Under the pieces are notes generated by a model, which was not told the DNA's origin, did no database searches, and saw nothing but the letters and a program-made list of their open reading frames with translations. Made by a program: the position numbers and the translations under genes. From a virus: 64,000 nucleotides of DNA. The DNA is taken from the IMG/VR virus record IMGVR_UViG_3300021963_006415, positions 28,632 to 92,631 of that record; one strand, given 5' to 3'. Shown here one piece after another: positions 19,401 through 26,300 of the stretch (position 1 is the stretch's first letter; the number at the start of each line of letters is the position of its first letter).

Positions 19401-19969
19401 GGTAATGTTGGTGTACCATTTACTGAACCAGATATTGTTAATCTACTTACGTTTCTATTGTAGATTGGAAGTATTGATTCGCTTATATCGATTTTAGGTC
19501 TACGATAAAATCTTATTTTAGATGTATTTGCTAATATTGGGTTTACATTTATTTGCTTTTCCCATTTAACATTATATGTATCTTTCCAATTTTCAGGAAC
19601 AGGTATTGTAACTCCATTAAAATTATACTCACTTAATTCTCCTAATATTGTTATAGTGCAAGGACCAAAAGCAGTATCGGGGTATATGTAAACAGCAACA
19701 ACTTTAGAAGTTCCTTCAAAATATTCAGGAATACCTTCGCCTGGTTCGTGATAAACTATTTTACCTTGCGAATCTCTGATTTGAATTTTTACAATTGTAT
19801 CAGAAACCAATTCAGGAGAACCTTGAATAAGGAATGCGTTTTTACCTCCCGTAAAAGTATCGGGTAATTCTGTTATTTTAAAATATTTACTATTAGGGTC
19901 AGTATCGTTTACTAAAACATTAATTGTTTCTAAACTCTCATCAAAAAGGGTTTTCTTTAAAATTGCCAT
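13436..19969 (-). CDS. Large tail fibre/adhesin with C-terminal peptidase S74 chaperone domain
   Basis: 2177 residues. The last 110 residues form an intramolecular chaperone domain: SSDERLKTNIRDL, then YGFIAQEVQNEFP near 2110 and a final coiled coil (ELLIKIEQLEERILELENQ). S74 domains cleave themselves off after the fibre trimer folds. Before this come a glycine/serine/threonine-rich fibre body, an alanine-rich helical stretch at about residues 1540-1636, a GVWEANRAYQF block near 1380 and several Ig-like beta repeats from about 850 to 1440. It is probably the host-binding fibre. It is preceded by the ATATTTAT motif at 19992-20002 and followed after one base by glycosyltransferase genes. Antisense open frames inside it are shadows of its composition. 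Confidence 0.9.
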   Translation of the reverse strand: MAILKKTLFDESLETINVLVNDTDPNSKYFKITELPDTFTGGKNAFLIQGSPELVSDTIVKIQIRDSQGKIVYHEPGEGIPEYFEGTSKVVAVYIYPDTAFGPCTITILGELSEYNFNGVTIPVPENWKDTYNVKWEKQINVNPILANTSKIRFYRRPKIDISESILPIYNRNVSRLTISGSVNGTPTLPSAGEDYRTFKGVSRYELSLNGLSQFSESMERETIQINGLAKSYSPIITDVTTNKKAFVDVPYYITGSSLPNYYSVTAFTSASYTMSYDATVTLTDSAINSSFATINITDLETFSGDVNRIKVYASSKNDLGDFQLLEDVQLESNELLLTSSFANQLNVRTGLFTNAILSSFWTSSAIETGVNLSVDNTTLLKSVLLTPQSDYSSSVGLFKFYNKESINFTKNTEYQLDFTPLLSAAADTFGGIEIYMSGSAFTPTSLETNYGKKIGDLTTNTQFRKYDKQQINFKPDSDGVGNLVYVVKGGVWHISDISLRAAQESSFSPNEITLTVNVPVKINNETFDFKFELYDINNNYVPVLLEEEFTFSGGNDVDVRRDLQLNVSNNSFNFSTASVFPQFVTIDFTKTGLTGSVTFQSQSVDVNGNLITVTPQPGTLDYVDVDTRTLSLANFTGSSALGVTVGAITYTASCEDVNRYFTIFRIDQGAPARLFYATADKNSFVFDPDDRYKSDIVDDYIDIRLVRQNLPSYEDEGFNITSGSEVGTPPPLHEIESIGNATVYRLFVTSSTHPYSATPISGSGYVYDFGQSHYDFKYDTVDGDFTSSVTIDAVLKGDKGKGLIATSDANQFFYKMTDLSPIPSSQTITILAKRLNLGSLTNTITVTSGSGVPALSAPNYEGNGVTSYTISAGQSSNYQYSTGVQTYTFTAYDLNGTAYNDEVTLSSVIAESQISVNLTNENATLPARSTGWVASGSFVATSGSVSVKVGGEDITREEGLSTNNRFDIISATGTNCTPNDTTPDDATYGITSLTADSGSLSLVVRYKDGRGTSTDITKVVTYSKAKAAAPSLTLSTTNKAQSVSAKSTGEQIDSFANAVVTIAETYNGSTSNLGLILLSGSSSDLANIVTNNSTGLVTLAGRTLANGTNAASVAITASVTDSEGQSRTLSDTISLTKVKKAVPSVTISATPQSQTVAANAAGTQTGTLTNVTITALEGTTNRFTSMAIASSSGFSIAPIVSSNTLTMTSAVMNADEASVTLTVTHTDSEGTTGQTQTITIRASKIKQGESGVVINLNPASQIVTRSNTGTYGTPGSFVVSVIEGGTTYTYDDSSPYANSTFRITSLSGGTNSGATITPTTPTTTAGTIVTFNVVYVNAAGTSATVSQTHTVSVTLDGQTGPGVVFTGVWEANRAYQFSTGAGTGRRDVVLWSPTGVAPYENYYAAIRQHTSTTGNVADGSPNQTAQTGWENLGTQDFFVAAKIGLFEDSFVQSTLNIGTNNSGGVSSANITLAGGTTNPYLSVGQTTQGYANDGIFLGRDSNLSKFSIVNGSTSYIKWTGTNLEIKGSISVTGGDAATQTYANTVGSNAVSSGSLYASNAALSGSISASAAQTAATLAGQTAANNAAASASAAQLFAQTAANNAVTSGSNAASAAQAAAIATANSNALAVASASVNLLANGGWVGGSGTFITSTSISSPIIAGNAGYISSVFKVGSGGITLDGTNKKIFVGTGNYNNTDTPFYFASGSTDVFSLGDKLTFNGSALSITGTMNASTFNGGTISIGSGTTSIFIANSSGISLGNITFANAPFSVTPTGVLKSTSGTIGGWTIGSTTLSSNNSQTILYNDGNITLSSGGVEKIKITKDSLSTNSTSTSATFPSTTDTSANPLFSSFNYQQTVGNTFGTSATTGNFTIGGTAIIVNVPYTGTAVPGQSQWNQTLANFRSVQNLTLQTVTVTIYTSGGSYVTSKTVTVFSQRDYLSSATSPYTHPAITAGTAAVPFSGLTSGGTYYAVVDISRTISSQYIAFTFGSVTLSGQFAWTGITGGSPTIDITSAEEKTSIGVNGMIVSSAGGFAQIGPVATVGGTAYSAAFLGDVRINGALYTSAVLSSSDERLKTNIRDLESPLVKIEKLNPKSFLWNDITAPLTDKGDSYGFIAQEVQNEFPFLIKNVGNINNLSDVLSLDYNAIIALNTAAIKELLIKIEQLEERILELENQ

Positions 19970-19991
19970 TGTATCTTTTTGGGGTTACAAA

Positions 19992-20002
19992 GATAAATAT
20001 TT
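19992..20002 (-). promoter_or_regulatory. Late-type motif before tail fibre gene
   Basis: Minus-strand AAATATTTATC, 22 bases before the fibre ATG at 19969. It also overlaps a TATCTTTG at 19988-19995 that resembles a host -7 box but lacks the TTTG at 20 bases. Confidence 0.5.
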
Positions 20003-20021
20003 CAAAAAAAATATTATCTTC

Positions 20022-20035
20022 ATATTTATATAAAG
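20022..20035 (+). promoter_or_regulatory. Late-type motif before plus-strand RHH gene
   Basis: ATATTTATATAAAG on the plus strand, 32 bases before the ATG at 20068. This is the only plus-strand gene and the only plus-strand copy upstream of a gene, which supports the orientation of the motif. Confidence 0.55.
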
Positions 20036-20067
20036 AAAACTAATAAAAACTAAAGAAATATAAAGTT

Positions 20068-20247
20068 ATGAAATACGCAATGTTACAAATAAAAAAAGAA
20101 ACCCACGAACTTCTCAAACAATATTGTGAAGAACATGGGTTTAAGATGGGAAGTTTAGTTGAAAATTTAATTAAGAAACACGTTGGTGTTACTAAACCTC
20201 AAGCGAGTGTGTTAAGAGCTGATAAGGTTAAAAATCAATCTTACTAA
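20068..20247 (+). CDS. Small ribbon-helix-helix-like DNA-binding protein
   Basis: This is the only plus-strand gene I accept. It encodes 59 residues from ATG at 20068 to TAA at 20245-20247. A short N-terminal strand (KYAMLQIKKETHELL), a helix (KQYCEEHGF) and a second helix (MGSLVENLIKKHV) fit the ribbon-helix-helix fold of Arc/CopG-type repressors. It is divergent from the fibre gene and converges on the Mre11-Rad50 gene, overlapping its 3' end by 20 bases. An ATATTTATATAAAG motif lies 32 bases upstream in the plus orientation. It may regulate the divergent fibre promoter or transcription across the convergence. Confidence 0.7.
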   Translation: MKYAMLQIKKETHELLKQYCEEHGFKMGSLVENLIKKHVGVTKPQASVLRADKVKNQSY

Positions 20248-23200
20248 ATCCATCTATCTTTTTTATCTCTATCAATCCATCTACGATATCTCTCATTTGT
20301 TCTAAGTGAGAAATCATCCATATAAAATCGAATTGAGTTTTTAAATATTGCATCATCATAAATAATGATGATAAGTTATTTGCATCCAACGTACCAAATC
20401 CCTCATCAATTACTAAGAAGTTAGGACGGGGCAGGTTACATATGTTAATCAGAGCTACTCTAATAGCCAAACCACTTACAAACTTCTCCATACCACTACA
20501 CATTTCTAATGGCCATTCTTGGTCTTCGTAAACAATTTTTGCGTTAATAGATTTACCATCTATATCCATTACGATACTAAAATCTACAACCTGCGCAAGT
20601 ATATTATTGATTTCATTTTCAATAACAGGCATTGCTTTGGAAATGAGTTCGTATGGTACACCATCTCTCTTTACAGAATCGATATAATAGGTGTATAGGC
20701 GACTCTTTTCTTCCAATTCCTTAACTTCATCCATCTTATCCTTTACATTGTCTATAAACGATTGTATTTGAGTAATAGAGCTATTCAAATCAGATATTTG
20801 TTTGTTAAGCGATTTTACTTCGGATTCTATTTCACCTTTGGTTTTATTTAAACCTTCAATAACAGATTCTATTTGTTTATTACGTTTAATCGTATCTTCA
20901 TTATCGTGATACTTTTGGATATCTGAATTTACTTGCTCCAATTGAGTGTCATACAATTGTTTTTGAGTTTCAAATCCATTTAATTCGGCAATTGTTTTTT
21001 CTTTAATTACAATTGCTTTCTGATATTTAGATTTTAACTCAACCAAATAATCCCATTGTTCTTCTACATCCGCAATATAAGATGCCTGTTGAATTAGTGA
21101 TTGGTGTTTGTTTCCTAATTCAGTTAATTTATCTTCTTGCTCTTCTACTTTAGATTTTGTTTCTAACGCATCTTTTACGAATACGTTATTCATACAAAAC
21201 TTACAGTTTGGGTCATATTCGTGTTGTTCCAAATGTGAAAGTTTTTCTCTATTGGATTCTAAAGATTGTTCTAATAACTGAATTTGATGTTCAGTTTCAT
21301 TTATCTCACTTTTATACTCATCCCATTCCTTCTTAGCATCTTCGATTGGTTTACCATTAATAGTTTTGTGTTCTTCAATCGATTGTGATATTTCGGAAAT
21401 ACTTTGTGTGTATTCATCTAATTTTGCTTTCTTATTTTTTTCTTCTGAAAGAACATGTAGAATATCAAATCCAATTTGATTCTTTTTCTTTTCCAATTTA
21501 TCTAAATCTAAATTTGCATCTACTGGCACCAACTCTTTTGTTAATCCCAATATTCTATTAGATAAATCTTCTACATCATTTGCTTTTGTTTCTAATTCCT
21601 TTTCTTTTGCTCTTAATTCTGATTTCTTTGTTTGCTTTTCTAAACCCTTTTCAGCCAACTCTGTCGTAAAGTCGGTTTTCTTAAAATTTTTGATAAGTAC
21701 TGCTACTTCCTTAATATCCTCACTTGCAGTTTCATACAATTTATCGAATATATCTAACCCCATAAATTGTGCCAATAAATCCTTACGTTCACTTTGTGAT
21801 TTATCAATGAATAGTGCATTGTTACCTTGCAAACTCAATGCAGTTAATACGAAATCTTCGTACTTACCAACGTATTGTTCAATTACTGCGTTTGTATCTC
21901 TTCTCTCCGTTCCGTTTAGAGATGTGATTGTACCACCTTCATCTTTCCAAAATTGTACATCTACTTTAACGTTCTTTCCTTTGTTAATCGTTTTAGCAGT
22001 TCTACTAATATGAAAATCTATTCCATTTACTTGGAAGTGTAAGTTACATTCGAAATCCTTTTTACGATTGTTCATAATGTGAGTAGCCTTAAATGCTCTA
22101 CTACACTTATCAAACAAACAAAAGGAGATTGCATCAAATAGGGATGATTTACCACTAGCGTTTGGTGCGAATAATCCCATTAATCCTCCTACTTTTGCGA
22201 AATCTATTTTATTATTTTCACCATAGGAGAACATATTACTGAATGTAAACTTTATAGGTTTCCAATGTATGTTCCTATGTACTTCTTCTTGCGTTATTCT
22301 GCTATTGATATCTCTATTGATTGCTTCTAAACCATCTAAATCCGCAGTGGTTGTAAATGGCATCATTCTTTGAACATAATCCTTTATCAATGTGTTTTGA
22401 TAGTTGATATCGGATATATCTTCAAAATCTAATTTGTTTAATCTATTACCTGTCTTTTGTTTTGAGAATGAATCAGTTCTGATAATTGTAAAATCATCAA
22501 CACCATATCTCATTTTGATTTCGGTAATTACTTTCTTTGTATCGGCAGTATCAGTATTTGATAAACGAACTCTCAATCGAGGGAACTTTGGCATATCCGT
22601 TACAACTGGTACTACACCATTATCTACATCCAATGTATAATATCCATAATCATTTGGAATATCTATTGCTTCGTATTTTAAAGATGCAACATCCCAAATA
22701 AGGAATCCGTGTCCGTTTAAACTCTCACCAAAGTTTTGTTGTACCAATGAACCGGCGTAAACTACTTTACATCCGCTTGGAGAAATCATAGTTTGTCTTT
22801 TATGAATATCACCTAATAAGGCTAAATCATAACCATCAAACATATCCGTTGTAAAATGTCTACTACTTACTACATACCCCACGTCTGTCATTGAATTATC
22901 AACTGGTCCGTGAAATAATGCAATCTTTTTGTTTCCAAATAGTGTTTCTGCTTTTGGCCAATTATCTTTTTTATCAAAGATACTGAATACAGCAAAATCA
23001 ACCCCACCTAACGAATATACTTGCGTATCTTTAAGATAGTGAAAATTTGGTAGGTTTAAAGCCTCTACGATTGGAGTAAGTACATCCAAACGGTCAGAGT
23101 TGTTCATATTACAATCGTGATTACCTGCAATCAAAATTGTTTCACAATGTTTAGAGCATTCGGTAAATAACCAACTAATCTCTTTCACCAATTCCGGTGA

Positions 23201-23371
23201 CATTTCCAATTTAGCATGTGCAATATCACCTGCTAAATAAATGATTGAATCTTCCGTACCTCTTTTACGGATTTCTTCAAACATCTTTTCAAACACTGCT
23301 CTATACTCTTTGTGCCTTTGTACGTTACGAATATGAATATCCGCAATATGGTAAATTCTTTTTAAACTCAT
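20228..23371 (-). CDS. Single-chain Mre11-Rad50 (SbcD-SbcC / T4 gp47-gp46) recombination nuclease
   Basis: 1047 residues that join two proteins normally made separately. Residues 1-340 are an Mre11/SbcD calcineurin-like nuclease: HIADIHIRN, YLAGDIAHAK, LIAGNHDCN, ALFHGPVDN and LLGDIHKRQ. Residues from 370 on are Rad50/SbcC: Walker A LFAPNASGKSS at about 400-410, long coiled coils, a zinc hook CKFC at 723-726, signature LEMCSGMEKFVSG near 957 and Walker B FLVIDEGFGTLD near 986. The complex resects DNA ends and supports recombination-dependent replication in T4-like phages. The start overlaps the primase stop by four bases. There is no frameshift or stop at the junction. Confidence 0.95.
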   Translation of the reverse strand: MSLKRIYHIADIHIRNVQRHKEYRAVFEKMFEEIRKRGTEDSIIYLAGDIAHAKLEMSPELVKEISWLFTECSKHCETILIAGNHDCNMNNSDRLDVLTPIVEALNLPNFHYLKDTQVYSLGGVDFAVFSIFDKKDNWPKAETLFGNKKIALFHGPVDNSMTDVGYVVSSRHFTTDMFDGYDLALLGDIHKRQTMISPSGCKVVYAGSLVQQNFGESLNGHGFLIWDVASLKYEAIDIPNDYGYYTLDVDNGVVPVVTDMPKFPRLRVRLSNTDTADTKKVITEIKMRYGVDDFTIIRTDSFSKQKTGNRLNKLDFEDISDINYQNTLIKDYVQRMMPFTTTADLDGLEAINRDINSRITQEEVHRNIHWKPIKFTFSNMFSYGENNKIDFAKVGGLMGLFAPNASGKSSLFDAISFCLFDKCSRAFKATHIMNNRKKDFECNLHFQVNGIDFHISRTAKTINKGKNVKVDVQFWKDEGGTITSLNGTERRDTNAVIEQYVGKYEDFVLTALSLQGNNALFIDKSQSERKDLLAQFMGLDIFDKLYETASEDIKEVAVLIKNFKKTDFTTELAEKGLEKQTKKSELRAKEKELETKANDVEDLSNRILGLTKELVPVDANLDLDKLEKKKNQIGFDILHVLSEEKNKKAKLDEYTQSISEISQSIEEHKTINGKPIEDAKKEWDEYKSEINETEHQIQLLEQSLESNREKLSHLEQHEYDPNCKFCMNNVFVKDALETKSKVEEQEDKLTELGNKHQSLIQQASYIADVEEQWDYLVELKSKYQKAIVIKEKTIAELNGFETQKQLYDTQLEQVNSDIQKYHDNEDTIKRNKQIESVIEGLNKTKGEIESEVKSLNKQISDLNSSITQIQSFIDNVKDKMDEVKELEEKSRLYTYYIDSVKRDGVPYELISKAMPVIENEINNILAQVVDFSIVMDIDGKSINAKIVYEDQEWPLEMCSGMEKFVSGLAIRVALINICNLPRPNFLVIDEGFGTLDANNLSSLFMMMQYLKTQFDFIWMISHLEQMRDIVDGLIEIKKIDGFSKIDF

Positions 23372-24309
23372 AATGAATTTATTTTGTTTAATAGTAAATC
23401 TTCTGATGAAAACTCTTTAGTTTTCTTTAGTTCTTCATAAAATTTTTCATAACCCATATCCGATGCATCTTTATCTTTTAGATACATCATCTTTACATTG
23501 ATTCCATTTTTTCTGAAGTAATCAGCTGCTTTAAGTGCTTCGTTGATTGCATCGTTATCTAATGAAATAATGATATTGTTTACCCCACTCATAAAGATTT
23601 TTTCAACCAATTGTTTGGAAGGAAACTTACCTAAAAGTGGAATAGCGTTTCGTTTAATTGTAATAGCATCAAATACACCCTCACAAAGTATAATTGGTTC
23701 ATTCCAATTTACCTGTGATTCAAAACAAATTATATTCTTACTGATTGGCGGGTTTTTATATTTCATCTTCTCATCTTCATAATAAGAACGAGAAACAAAA
23801 TAATTAAGTGAACCATCTGAATTGTATGATGGGATTATCACTCTACGGGCATATAAACCTTCTTTACAATATCCAATATTGTGTTTGATGATATCTTTTA
23901 TACTAATACCTCTTTGGGTAAGATAATGTATAGCATGTTTGTATTCAGGATTAAATCCCTTTGGTTCTTCTGCTAATGAAATAAATTCTTTTGGGAGTTG
24001 AATAAACACCTTTGTTTCAGCATCTTCTTGCTGTGGTGTCCAATTACTATCACCATAGATTTCTCTAATAAGAGATATCGTTTTTCTATCTACATCTAAT
24101 TTACGAAGTAAAGATGTAAGTTTCTTACCACCACTATTACAAGTCCAACAATGCCACTTTTGGGTTTCGGTATTAACTTGTAGTTTTGGTTTGTGATGAT
24201 TACAAAAAGGACAGTAATATGCTATTTCGTTCCCTTTTAGGGATACTCCACTACCCAATACATTAGTAAGGGCAGTAATTACCTTATTTTTATCATTGCT
24301 ACTTAACAC
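23368..24309 (-). CDS. DnaG-type phage DNA primase
   Basis: About 313 residues with an N-terminal zinc ribbon (CPFC at residues 33-36, then HCWTC at 53-57) and a Toprim domain (IILCEGVFDAIT, later NIIISLDNDA and KDKDASDMG). It makes RNA primers at the replication fork. No ATG fits the start. The frame also reaches a TTG at 24327, but I choose the GTG at 24309 because the TATATTTG promoter box at 24314-24321 would lie inside the coding region otherwise. That start leaves almost no leader. It forms an operon with Mre11-Rad50, overlapping it by four bases. Confidence 0.85.
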   Translation of the reverse strand: MLSSNDKNKVITALTNVLGSGVSLKGNEIAYYCPFCNHHKPKLQVNTETQKWHCWTCNSGGKKLTSLLRKLDVDRKTISLIREIYGDSNWTPQQEDAETKVFIQLPKEFISLAEEPKGFNPEYKHAIHYLTQRGISIKDIIKHNIGYCKEGLYARRVIIPSYNSDGSLNYFVSRSYYEDEKMKYKNPPISKNIICFESQVNWNEPIILCEGVFDAITIKRNAIPLLGKFPSKQLVEKIFMSGVNNIIISLDNDAINEALKAADYFRKNGINVKMMYLKDKDASDMGYEKFYEELKKTKEFSSEDLLLNKINSL

Positions 24310-24313
24310 AAAC

Positions 24314-24345
24314 CAAATATACAACAAATATTTGAAATTACCAAA
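24314..24345 (-). promoter_or_regulatory. Bacteroidota-type promoter of primase operon
   Basis: On the minus strand TTTG (24345-24342), a 20-base spacer and TATATTTG (24321-24314). The spacer resembles that of the HD gene promoter (both begin G-x-AATTT). The GTG start at 24309 lies four bases after the box. Confidence 0.75.
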
Positions 24346-24354
24346 TTTTTATGG

Positions 24355-24765
24355 TTATAAGAACCATTCTTCTGGTATTTCTTTATCTGCGTATTTAAAT
24401 CCGTTCTTTTCGCACCAATCTGCGTAGGTGGTTTTGGATTTTTTATTGATTTTATTCTTAGAGTTTGTAAAAACGAATCTGATATCCAATTCTGGATGTT
24501 GTTGTTTAACTAATAGGTGCTTTTTTCTATCTGCTATAACAAATCTACCTTTAGTTTCTATAATAATTCCATTTGGTAACTTAAAATCAGGATTGTAAGT
24601 ATGTTCAGAAGCAGGTATAATATAAGCCACCTTTTCGGATTCATATTTAACCTCAATTCCTTTGCTTGCAATTTGATTGGAAATATTTTCTTCAAGACCG
24701 GATTTAAATCCATACTTTTTAGCAACCCATTTAGAGTTGGACTTTTTTGTAACTTTTTTTGGCAT
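24355..24765 (-). CDS. T7 endonuclease I-type Holliday junction resolvase
   Basis: 136 residues that match phage T7 gene 3 endonuclease I closely: FKSGLEENI (T7 FRSGLEDKV), YIIPASEHTYNPDFKLPNG (T7 YVIPASNHTYTPDFLLPNG), IETKG and RKKHLLVKQQHPELDIR. The catalytic residues known from T7 (Glu20, Asp55, Glu65, Lys67) fall at Glu25, Asp60, Glu70 and Lys72 with identical spacing. It resolves branched replication DNA before packaging. It follows the 69-residue gene after seven bases, behind the ATATTTATA motif at 24995-25007, so late expression is likely, as for T4 gp49. Confidence 0.95.
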   Translation of the reverse strand: MPKKVTKKSNSKWVAKKYGFKSGLEENISNQIASKGIEVKYESEKVAYIIPASEHTYNPDFKLPNGIIIETKGRFVIADRKKHLLVKQQHPELDIRFVFTNSKNKINKKSKTTYADWCEKNGFKYADKEIPEEWFL

Positions 24766-24772
24766 TAAATTA

Positions 24773-24982
24773 TTATTTCTTTACAGAATCCGAGTATTTT
24801 TTATCGTTAATTTCTCCACCTCTTCCGGTTTTGAATTTTGCAGCAGTTAACACTTGGTCATCTACCTTTTTCAAATCGTTTGTAGTGTATGGAGTTTGTG
24901 CGTTTACTCCAGCTTCAAATGAAATTTTATCAACACCTAAAGATGCTTGAGATGCTTTGTATAATTCTAAAATCTTTGACAT
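24773..24982 (-). CDS. Small hypothetical protein in late operon
   Basis: 69 residues, lysine-rich, without a family I recognise: it starts MSKILELYKASQASLGVDK and ends with a charged tail (GGEINDKKYSDSVKK). There is no membrane segment or signal peptide. It is the first gene behind an ATATTTATA motif and is followed after seven bases by endonuclease I. A small virion or tail-assembly component is possible from its place between tail genes and the resolvase, but this is only positional. Confidence 0.6.
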   Translation of the reverse strand: MSKILELYKASQASLGVDKISFEAGVNAQTPYTTNDLKKVDDQVLTAAKFKTGRGGEINDKKYSDSVKK

Positions 24983-24994
24983 AGTTTCTATTGT

Positions 24995-25007
24995 TTAATA
25001 TAAATAT
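24995..25007 (-). promoter_or_regulatory. Late-type motif before endonuclease I operon
   Basis: Minus-strand ATATTTATATTAA followed by ACAA, 12 bases before the ATG at 24982. Confidence 0.6.
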
Positions 25008-25010
25008 AAG

Positions 25011-26207
25011 TTAAGTATCAAAACGAACAATAAAGTTTACAGGCAATTCAGGGTCTGACTTAATTGGTTGTGGTAATTTAGCTACCGCCACTAAATCACA
25101 ATTATCATCGTATAATCCTATTGTAGTTATAAATGGTGCTAAGAAAGAACCTGTACTATCTACCGAACTACTAGCTTCCCAATGTTCAAATCCAGCTTTT
25201 GCGCTTCCCGTAGTTCCACTAAATCTATAATCTAAAATATCTCCATTTTCTAATATAGATTTTTTACGAATGTATTTTACACCAGGATTTGTTGTTACTT
25301 TTCTAACTATACCATTGGTATCTACATATGTAGAAGTTTCTGCACCAACAACCTCTACTGCTGATGGGTTTTGTGAAACGTTAAATTCATCGGGCTGAAC
25401 TATTAATAAGAATTCGTTTTCATAAATGGTTTCGGTTGATTTATAATCTAAAGTCCAACCACTATTTAATCTATTAGCTGCATCTCTCGTTAGTACTATC
25501 AATCCTTGTGTATAGAATACATTACCTATTTTTATACCCTGTGCTGCATCTGGTAAGAATGGTAAATCATCTGCAATCAATACTCCTGATTGTACATCGT
25601 ATGATATTAATTGTTGAAAATATGTAGTACCATCCCATAAAATTCTTATTTCTTCGTTTTGAATATCAACAAATACAGTTGTTGGGTATGGAGATGAAGC
25701 ACTATATTCATTATTAATATAATCTATAAAATTTATCTGATTTGTTTGATTATCTATTAGTGATAAAATTATACTATCTCTTGGGTCTTGTATATTACCA
25801 TATCCATCATCTACATAAGTGGTAGATGAATCTACTAATGTAACTGAAAACTTTTTTATACCTTCACCAACTGCAATTTGTGGAATACTTATTACTTTTG
25901 CATAATCCTCTATATATCTTTCTTTAGCTAATGTTGCCGTTTCGTAATAATTTTTTTTAGAACCAAATCTTAAAAATGGATTATCTTCATTACCATTATA
26001 AAATTGTCCTTTAAGTTGCCCGTAAACGGATACTCTATTATATTCAGAACCACTTAAATATCCTTCGGATACAGACGCAGTTGTGTTATTTGAATATAAA
26101 ATATTTTCTGCTTCAAAAACTGAAGCATTGGAAGTTGCTCTATCCCACTCTTTATAAGCCTTAAAAGGTCTTATACTAATATCCGATTTTGGTATTCTTT
26201 TTAACAT
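25011..26207 (-). CDS. Tail/baseplate-associated structural protein, paralogue of next gene
   Basis: 398 residues, rich in beta-forming and Ser/Thr/Gly residues, with no catalytic motif. The C-terminal 45 residues (ITTIGLYDDNCDLVAVAKLPQPIK and following) match the end of the protein at 26301-27515 (ITTVGLYDDANELLAVAKVSKPIE), so the two share a terminal domain. It is separated from that gene by a terminator at 26232-26260 and has its own ATATTTATA motif only five bases before the ATG, implying a very short or absent leader. A virion role is inferred from context. Confidence 0.7.
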   Translation of the reverse strand: MLKRIPKSDISIRPFKAYKEWDRATSNASVFEAENILYSNNTTASVSEGYLSGSEYNRVSVYGQLKGQFYNGNEDNPFLRFGSKKNYYETATLAKERYIEDYAKVISIPQIAVGEGIKKFSVTLVDSSTTYVDDGYGNIQDPRDSIILSLIDNQTNQINFIDYINNEYSASSPYPTTVFVDIQNEEIRILWDGTTYFQQLISYDVQSGVLIADDLPFLPDAAQGIKIGNVFYTQGLIVLTRDAANRLNSGWTLDYKSTETIYENEFLLIVQPDEFNVSQNPSAVEVVGAETSTYVDTNGIVRKVTTNPGVKYIRKKSILENGDILDYRFSGTTGSAKAGFEHWEASSSVDSTGSFLAPFITTIGLYDDNCDLVAVAKLPQPIKSDPELPVNFIVRFDT

Positions 26208-26212
26208 ATCAC

Positions 26213-26223
26213 ATATAAATATC
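26213..26223 (-). promoter_or_regulatory. Late-type motif before 398-residue structural gene
   Basis: Minus-strand GATATTTATAT, five bases before the ATG at 26207 and just downstream of the terminator at 26232-26260, as expected for a new transcript. Confidence 0.55.
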
Positions 26224-26231
26224 TTTCAAAC

Positions 26232-26260
26232 TAAAAACCCAACTTTTTTGGAGTTGGGTC
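26232..26260 (-). terminator. Rho-independent terminator after 404-residue gene
   Basis: Stem ACCCAACT (26237-26244) with AGTTGGGT (26252-26259), seven-base loop; on the minus strand the stem is followed directly by TTTTT. It ends the structural transcript before the gene at 26207. Confidence 0.85.
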
Positions 26261-26300
26261 TAGCCTATACATTGATAGTTCGATATAAGTTACTCTCTGA

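Noticed and set aside
19988-19995. Early promoter for the fibre gene from the TATCTTTG box
   Set aside because: No TTTG lies 20 bases upstream, unlike the other early-type sites; the overlapping late-type motif explains the start better.
24310-24327. Longer primase start at TTG 24327
   Set aside because: The TATATTTG promoter box would then be inside the coding sequence, and the extra residues (LYIWFV) do not look like a primase start.
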